Of a DNA stretch of 22,801 nt, positions 19,716 through 22,801 are shown one piece after another. Both the position numbers and the translations under genes were made by a program. Origin of the DNA: a virus; the IMG/VR virus record IMGVR_UViG_3300042448_000683, positions 1 to 22,801 of that record. One strand, written 5' to 3'. Within the stretch, counting starts at the first letter, position 1; every line of letters begins with the position of its first letter. The notes beneath the pieces were generated by a model. The model was not told the origin of the DNA. It ran no database searches and saw nothing but the letters and a program-made list of their open reading frames with translations.

Positions 19716-21503
19716 TCATGACGGTTGCAAGTCGGTTTCGGCAGTTTCCCGCCCGGCGATGCCCCAGCGGACGGCCGCCAGCAGGGCGAGGATTTCAGTA
19801 TCGAGGGCATGGTTGTCCTTCTTGCCCTGGGGAAGTATCCACATGGGCTTGCCGGTGCGCTTGTCCTTTACGCGGACTTCGGCGCTCAGCTGCTCGACGT
19901 ACTCGGGGGTCGCGTCAAGGGCGTAGGTCCAGACGCGGCGAGCCCGCAGGCCGTGCAGGAGGTCTTTGCCGGCAGTGGCCGAGTGGACGATCAGGATGGC
20001 CCGCTGCGGGATGCCAGGGACGACGATGGACTGCTTCTCGGAGTAGAAGCGGCGGGTCGTGTTGCCGGACTTGTCGGTGACCGCGAAGTCGTCGGAACCT
20101 GAGCCCTTGGCGGTCTTCCAATTACGCTTAGCCGTCTCGCGGTAGACCTCGGTCGTATTGTCGCCTGAGTCGACGAGTACCATGGCATGATGGACGCCGT
20201 GCTGCTTGGCGAACGCCTCGACGTTGCCCCATGAGTCGATACGGGCGAAGGCCATCAGGCGGCTATGCCCGGTCTTAGCCCATCGGCGGACAGTCACCCA
20301 GAAGTGGCCACGCTGGACGTCGACCCCCATCGTGCGGAAAGGGATGCTCCCGGGCACGGCGTCCTTCTGCTCGACGACGCGGGCCTTCGGCGTGATCGCG
20401 GCCTCCGCGTCCCAAGGGTCGGCCATCTTGTAGTTTGCGGCCTCCGCCAGCGCCACCATCTCGCCGCCCTCTTCGCTCCAGGGTAACGCCAGCCGCTTTT
20501 GCTTGAAGATGCGCCGCGGTTCCTCGTCGCCGTATTGGTCGACGGACTCCTTGGCCTTGAGCATCAGCACGCCGAGCTCGCCCCAGCTCATCGTCGCAAG
20601 GCTGTTCCAATGCAGGCCGATGTGCCCGGAGTTGGCGGCGGCCGATGTGGCCACGAAGGTTCCGCGGGCGTTGGCCTCTAGGCGGCTTGCGTTCGTGTCG
20701 GGCAGATGCGTCCGACAGGCCGCGCACTCGTAGGTCGTGCCGACGCTGACCTTGTGCAAGTCCCACGTGCCGGTCGCCTTGGCGTCCTCGGGGAACCTGA
20801 TCTGTTCCCAGACCCACGGCTGAAGGTGGTCGCACTTCGGGCACCTCATGTTCCAGTCACGTTGGTCGGTCGTCTCGTGGAGCTGATGCCACTCTGAACC
20901 GGCCCTCCCGCCCTGAGATAAGAAGATGCGTTTGCCCATCCAGCCGAACGCCGTCACGCGCGCGCTCAGTTCCGCCAAGTGTCCGGGCGGCGCCATCCAG
21001 CACTCGTCGGCGATGGTGTAACGCAGGGACAGGCGCTGAAGGTTGGCCTCGTTCCAGATGCCGCGACAGTAGAGCGTCATGCGGTCGAAGTCCGCAGTGG
21101 TGGAGCGGTCGAGGTCGTCGCCAGAGAGACGCGCCTTCACCGGCGGGCAGTTGTTCCAGACCGGGCGGAGGTAACGCAGGGCGAAGTCCTTGGCCTCTGG
21201 GTCCGTGGCCTGAAGCACCATCGTCGGCCCAGGTGCGTTGGCGATGATGTGACAGGTGAGCAGGCGGGCAAAGAGGGACTTGCCGGACTGGATGCTGGCG
21301 AGGACGGTGAGGAGTTTGGTCTCGGGATCGGCGGCGATGCGTAGCGCCTCGGCCACCCACGGCGTGCGCTCGGAGCGGAACGGCCCGGGCATCGGTGAGT
21401 CAGGGATGGCGTGGACGTTGGACTCAAGCCACTCCACCACGTCGCCCGAGTCTGACGGACGCAGCACGTCACGGCCTACGCGGAGCAGGTCGGCCTTATT
21501 CAT
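19716..21503 (-). CDS. terL: terminase large subunit (lambda gpA-like)
   Basis: Encodes 595 residues (MNKADLLRVGRDVLRPSDSG). The ATPase domain has Walker A ASIQSGKS (69-76) and Walker B YTIADE (162-167, Asp166 and Glu167). A zinc ribbon follows with CPKC (221-224) and CAAC (260-263). The nuclease domain shows GVDVQRG (Asp395), VLVDSGDN (Asp445) and a C-terminal NHALD segment with Asp568, the usual three acidic residues. In the known family it cuts concatemeric DNA and drives packaging into the procapsid through the portal. Large terminases of this type usually generate cos ends. The gene overlaps the small subunit by eight bases. Confidence 0.95.
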   Translation of the reverse strand: MNKADLLRVGRDVLRPSDSGDVVEWLESNVHAIPDSPMPGPFRSERTPWVAEALRIAADPETKLLTVLASIQSGKSLFARLLTCHIIANAPGPTMVLQATDPEAKDFALRYLRPVWNNCPPVKARLSGDDLDRSTTADFDRMTLYCRGIWNEANLQRLSLRYTIADECWMAPPGHLAELSARVTAFGWMGKRIFLSQGGRAGSEWHQLHETTDQRDWNMRCPKCDHLQPWVWEQIRFPEDAKATGTWDLHKVSVGTTYECAACRTHLPDTNASRLEANARGTFVATSAAANSGHIGLHWNSLATMSWGELGVLMLKAKESVDQYGDEEPRRIFKQKRLALPWSEEGGEMVALAEAANYKMADPWDAEAAITPKARVVEQKDAVPGSIPFRTMGVDVQRGHFWVTVRRWAKTGHSRLMAFARIDSWGNVEAFAKQHGVHHAMVLVDSGDNTTEVYRETAKRNWKTAKGSGSDDFAVTDKSGNTTRRFYSEKQSIVVPGIPQRAILIVHSATAGKDLLHGLRARRVWTYALDATPEYVEQLSAEVRVKDKRTGKPMWILPQGKKDNHALDTEILALLAAVRWGIAGRETAETDLQPS

Positions 21504-22038
21504 CGGTGGACAGGTCGGCCTTCACGCGGCGCACCCAAGCCTCGAGAACTTTCACCGCCTTCGCCGGGTTTTCCGGGTTGCACCCTTCGGCCACGTCGAG
21601 GGCGAGTTTGTCGAGTCGGTTGACGATGCCCGCAGTCATGTCGCGCATGGCCTCGGTGGCCTCCTTCGCAGAGATGAAGTCTCGGGCGAGGATGACGCGG
21701 CGTTCCTGTTCGGCCTCGAGCTGCACGAGCGAGCGCAGGCTGGCGTTATAGGCTGACTGGTATTTGCCCTGGTTGGTGTCCCCTTGTTCCATGGCCGCCT
21801 GCCAGACTCCGCGGGCCCGACCCACTAAGGCCCGGTGCTCTTCGATGGTCGAAGACAGGGAGCCGTCGTCGAGCTGATCGGGTGGTGTCGGAGCAAGCCG
21901 CACCCGGGCGTCTTCCTGCGATTGCCTCCAAGCGGTGGCGGCCTCGACTGAGTCGATGGGCATACCCTTCTTGACCAGGATAGAGACGCGCTGGCGGGTC
22001 AGGCCAAGGGCTTCGGCAATCTCAGTTTGGCTGGGCAT
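21496..22038 (-). CDS. terS: terminase small subunit
   Basis: Encodes 180 residues (MPSQTEIAEALGLTRQRVSI). Residues 4-24 are a helix-turn-helix (TEIAEALGLTRQRVSILVKKG) like the Nu1 DNA-binding domain. The rest is a helical, charged region (HRALVGRARGVWQAA ... RRVILARDFISAKEATEAMRDM) suited to oligomerisation and contact with TerL. The small subunit recognises the packaging site on phage DNA. It overlaps the terminase large-subunit gene by eight bases and the upstream nuclease gene by 17 bases. The sequence is characteristic of Nu1-like small subunits. Confidence 0.85.
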   Translation of the reverse strand: MPSQTEIAEALGLTRQRVSILVKKGMPIDSVEAATAWRQSQEDARVRLAPTPPDQLDDGSLSSTIEEHRALVGRARGVWQAAMEQGDTNQGKYQSAYNASLRSLVQLEAEQERRVILARDFISAKEATEAMRDMTAGIVNRLDKLALDVAEGCNPENPAKAVKVLEAWVRRVKADLSTDE

Positions 22039-22669
22039 CGTTCTGAACGGTGTTAACCCACCAGACTAGTTGGGACATCTTGATGACTGGGATGCCGTAG
22101 GACAGGCACTCGGTGACGTAGAAGGCGGCAGGCTCGATGTCGTCCGGCAGCAGGACGCAGACGAAGCGCTTGTTTAGGTGCTTACGATAGACAAGGCACT
22201 GAGCTAGGGCGGTAAGCATACCTTGCGACGAGCATTCTTTCTTAGTCTCGATTGCCCAATTATAGCCGGCCAAGTCTGCCCGCATCTGACAGCCAGGAAC
22301 CTGCACCTCGCGCTGGATGTGGCGAGCGTGCATGATATTTGCGTCCTTGAGCATCTGCTCTGCTTCGATCTGCATATGCAGTTCTGACCCGTGCGACCTT
22401 GAATACGAGCGATCGTCCCACTTGGACTTATTCGGGCTAGGCTTGAACTTATGAATAAGCACCTGGTCTCGCTTACACTTGTCGTAAACACCGGCTTTGC
22501 TGATGGCCCTTCTGACCACCTCGCGTGAGTGCGTAAAGTCAAAAGCCTTACGCGTTGAGTGGATAGTTCCGCAGCGCTTGTACGCTTCGACGATTGCCGC
22601 GTCTCGCTTGGCCTTTTCGGCCCGGGCGGACTCGGCGAGCTGCCGGGTTTTCAAATCACAGGGCTTCAT
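22022..22669 (-). CDS. PD-(D/E)XK nuclease-like protein with N-terminal possible HTH
   Basis: Encodes 215 residues from the ATG at 22669 (MKPCDLKTRQ). Residues about 22-62 are helical (AAIVEAYKRCGTIHSTRKAFDFTHSREVVRRAISKAG), which may be a DNA-binding helix-turn-helix. The C-terminal half is a PD-(D/E)XK domain: HGSELHMQIEAEQMLKDA with candidate motif I Glu102/104, QMRADLAGYNWAIETKKE with Asp132, Glu141 and Lys143, then ALAQCLVYRK with Gln157 as an additional conserved position. Such domains hydrolyse DNA in many nuclease families. The gene is somewhat A/T-rich compared with the terminase. Being just upstream of TerS, it may cut or process DNA for packaging, but could instead be a recombinase, homing-type or restriction-like enzyme. 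Confidence 0.6.
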   Translation of the reverse strand: MKPCDLKTRQLAESARAEKAKRDAAIVEAYKRCGTIHSTRKAFDFTHSREVVRRAISKAGVYDKCKRDQVLIHKFKPSPNKSKWDDRSYSRSHGSELHMQIEAEQMLKDANIMHARHIQREVQVPGCQMRADLAGYNWAIETKKECSSQGMLTALAQCLVYRKHLNKRFVCVLLPDDIEPAAFYVTECLSYGIPVIKMSQLVWWVNTVQNDAQPN

Positions 22670-22801
22670 TGTCAACAGGCTGTTTTGTCGTGGTGACCAC
22701 GTAAGAAAAGGTCGTGGTGTCGGGCCACGCGTGACGTAGGGGGGGGTCTAGGAGACTCCTTAGAGGGGGTATATGGGCCGTTTTCATCGCTTGGGCGTGG
22801 C
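22670..22801. promoter_or_regulatory. right-end non-coding region with CGTGG/CCACG dyads
   Basis: A 132-bp stretch without a gene. CGTGGTGACCACG (22689-22701) is a near-perfect palindrome; CGTGG/CCACG recurs at 22713-22717 and 22725-22729 with a seven-base loop. A run of eight G lies at 22739-22746 and a TCTAGGAG/CTCCTTAGA near-palindrome follows. On the minus strand a TTGACA immediately precedes the nuclease ATG. The dyads are candidate operator or packaging sites. No typical sigma70 -10 is placed. Confidence 0.45.

Noticed and set aside
22740-22775. TCTAGGAG/CTCCTTAGA near-palindrome as a terminator
   Set aside because: It has a mismatch and no T-run on either strand, so it is left as a possible protein-binding site only.
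1-22801. tRNA genes, CRISPR arrays, insertion sequences and integrase
   Set aside because: Reading both strands showed no tRNA-like fold, direct repeat-spacer array, transposase or integrase motif in the visible genes; a proper scan with dedicated software was not possible.

Overview
This window is the structural, lysis and part of the recombination region of a tailed double-stranded DNA bacteriophage (or prophage). By eye the DNA is GC-rich. No tRNA, rRNA, CRISPR array, insertion sequence, integrase or repressor was recognised. The host is not identifiable. A lipobox (LTGC) protein in the lysis cassette, a holin and a Sec-exported transglycosylase-like enzyme point to a Gram-negative host. 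Shine-Dalgarno sequences are nearly absent. A recurrent C-rich motif ending in GCAA sits at their usual place in front of several genes.

Nearly everything is on the minus strand, so the genes read from right to left. Right end (22801-19348): a regulatory-looking stretch with CGTGG/CCACG dyads, a PD-(D/E)XK nuclease with a possible HTH, the terminase small subunit, a lambda gpA-like large terminase and a gpW-like joining protein. Head module (19342-15197): lambda-type portal, S49 (SppA/lambda gpC-like) protease, coiled-coil scaffold-like protein, HK97-fold-like major capsid protein, a clear intrinsic terminator, then a head-tail joining candidate. Connector and tail module (15191-5922): neck protein, tail terminator, tail tube, chaperone-like protein, a short tape measure candidate of 284 residues, four small tail or baseplate proteins and a 908-residue modular tail fibre. 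No sheath gene was seen, so a siphovirus-like virion with a short tail is inferred. The main exception to the orientation is an ATP-dependent DNA ligase on the plus strand (13305-14201), inserted between the neck and tail-terminator genes with its own sigma70-like promoter.

The lysis cassette (5925-3914) holds small membrane proteins, a lipobox plus C-terminal-membrane protein with u-spanin-like layout, a minimal HExxH protein, a holin and a second two-TM protein. A 219-bp gap with several inverted repeats (3695-3913) separates it from a second leftward operon (3694-1). That operon encodes small unknown proteins, an HTH protein, a basic protein made of six 15-residue repeats, a secreted lytic transglycosylase-like enzyme, a RuvC-like resolvase, a two-TM protein and, cut by the window edge, the N-terminus of an ERF-like single-strand annealing protein.

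The logic is conventional: packaging, then head, tail, host recognition, lysis, then recombination. The unusual parts are the inverted ligase, the recurrent pre-start motif, the 15-residue repeat protein, the HExxH protein and u-spanin-like protein in the lysis cassette, and the nuclease next to the terminase.
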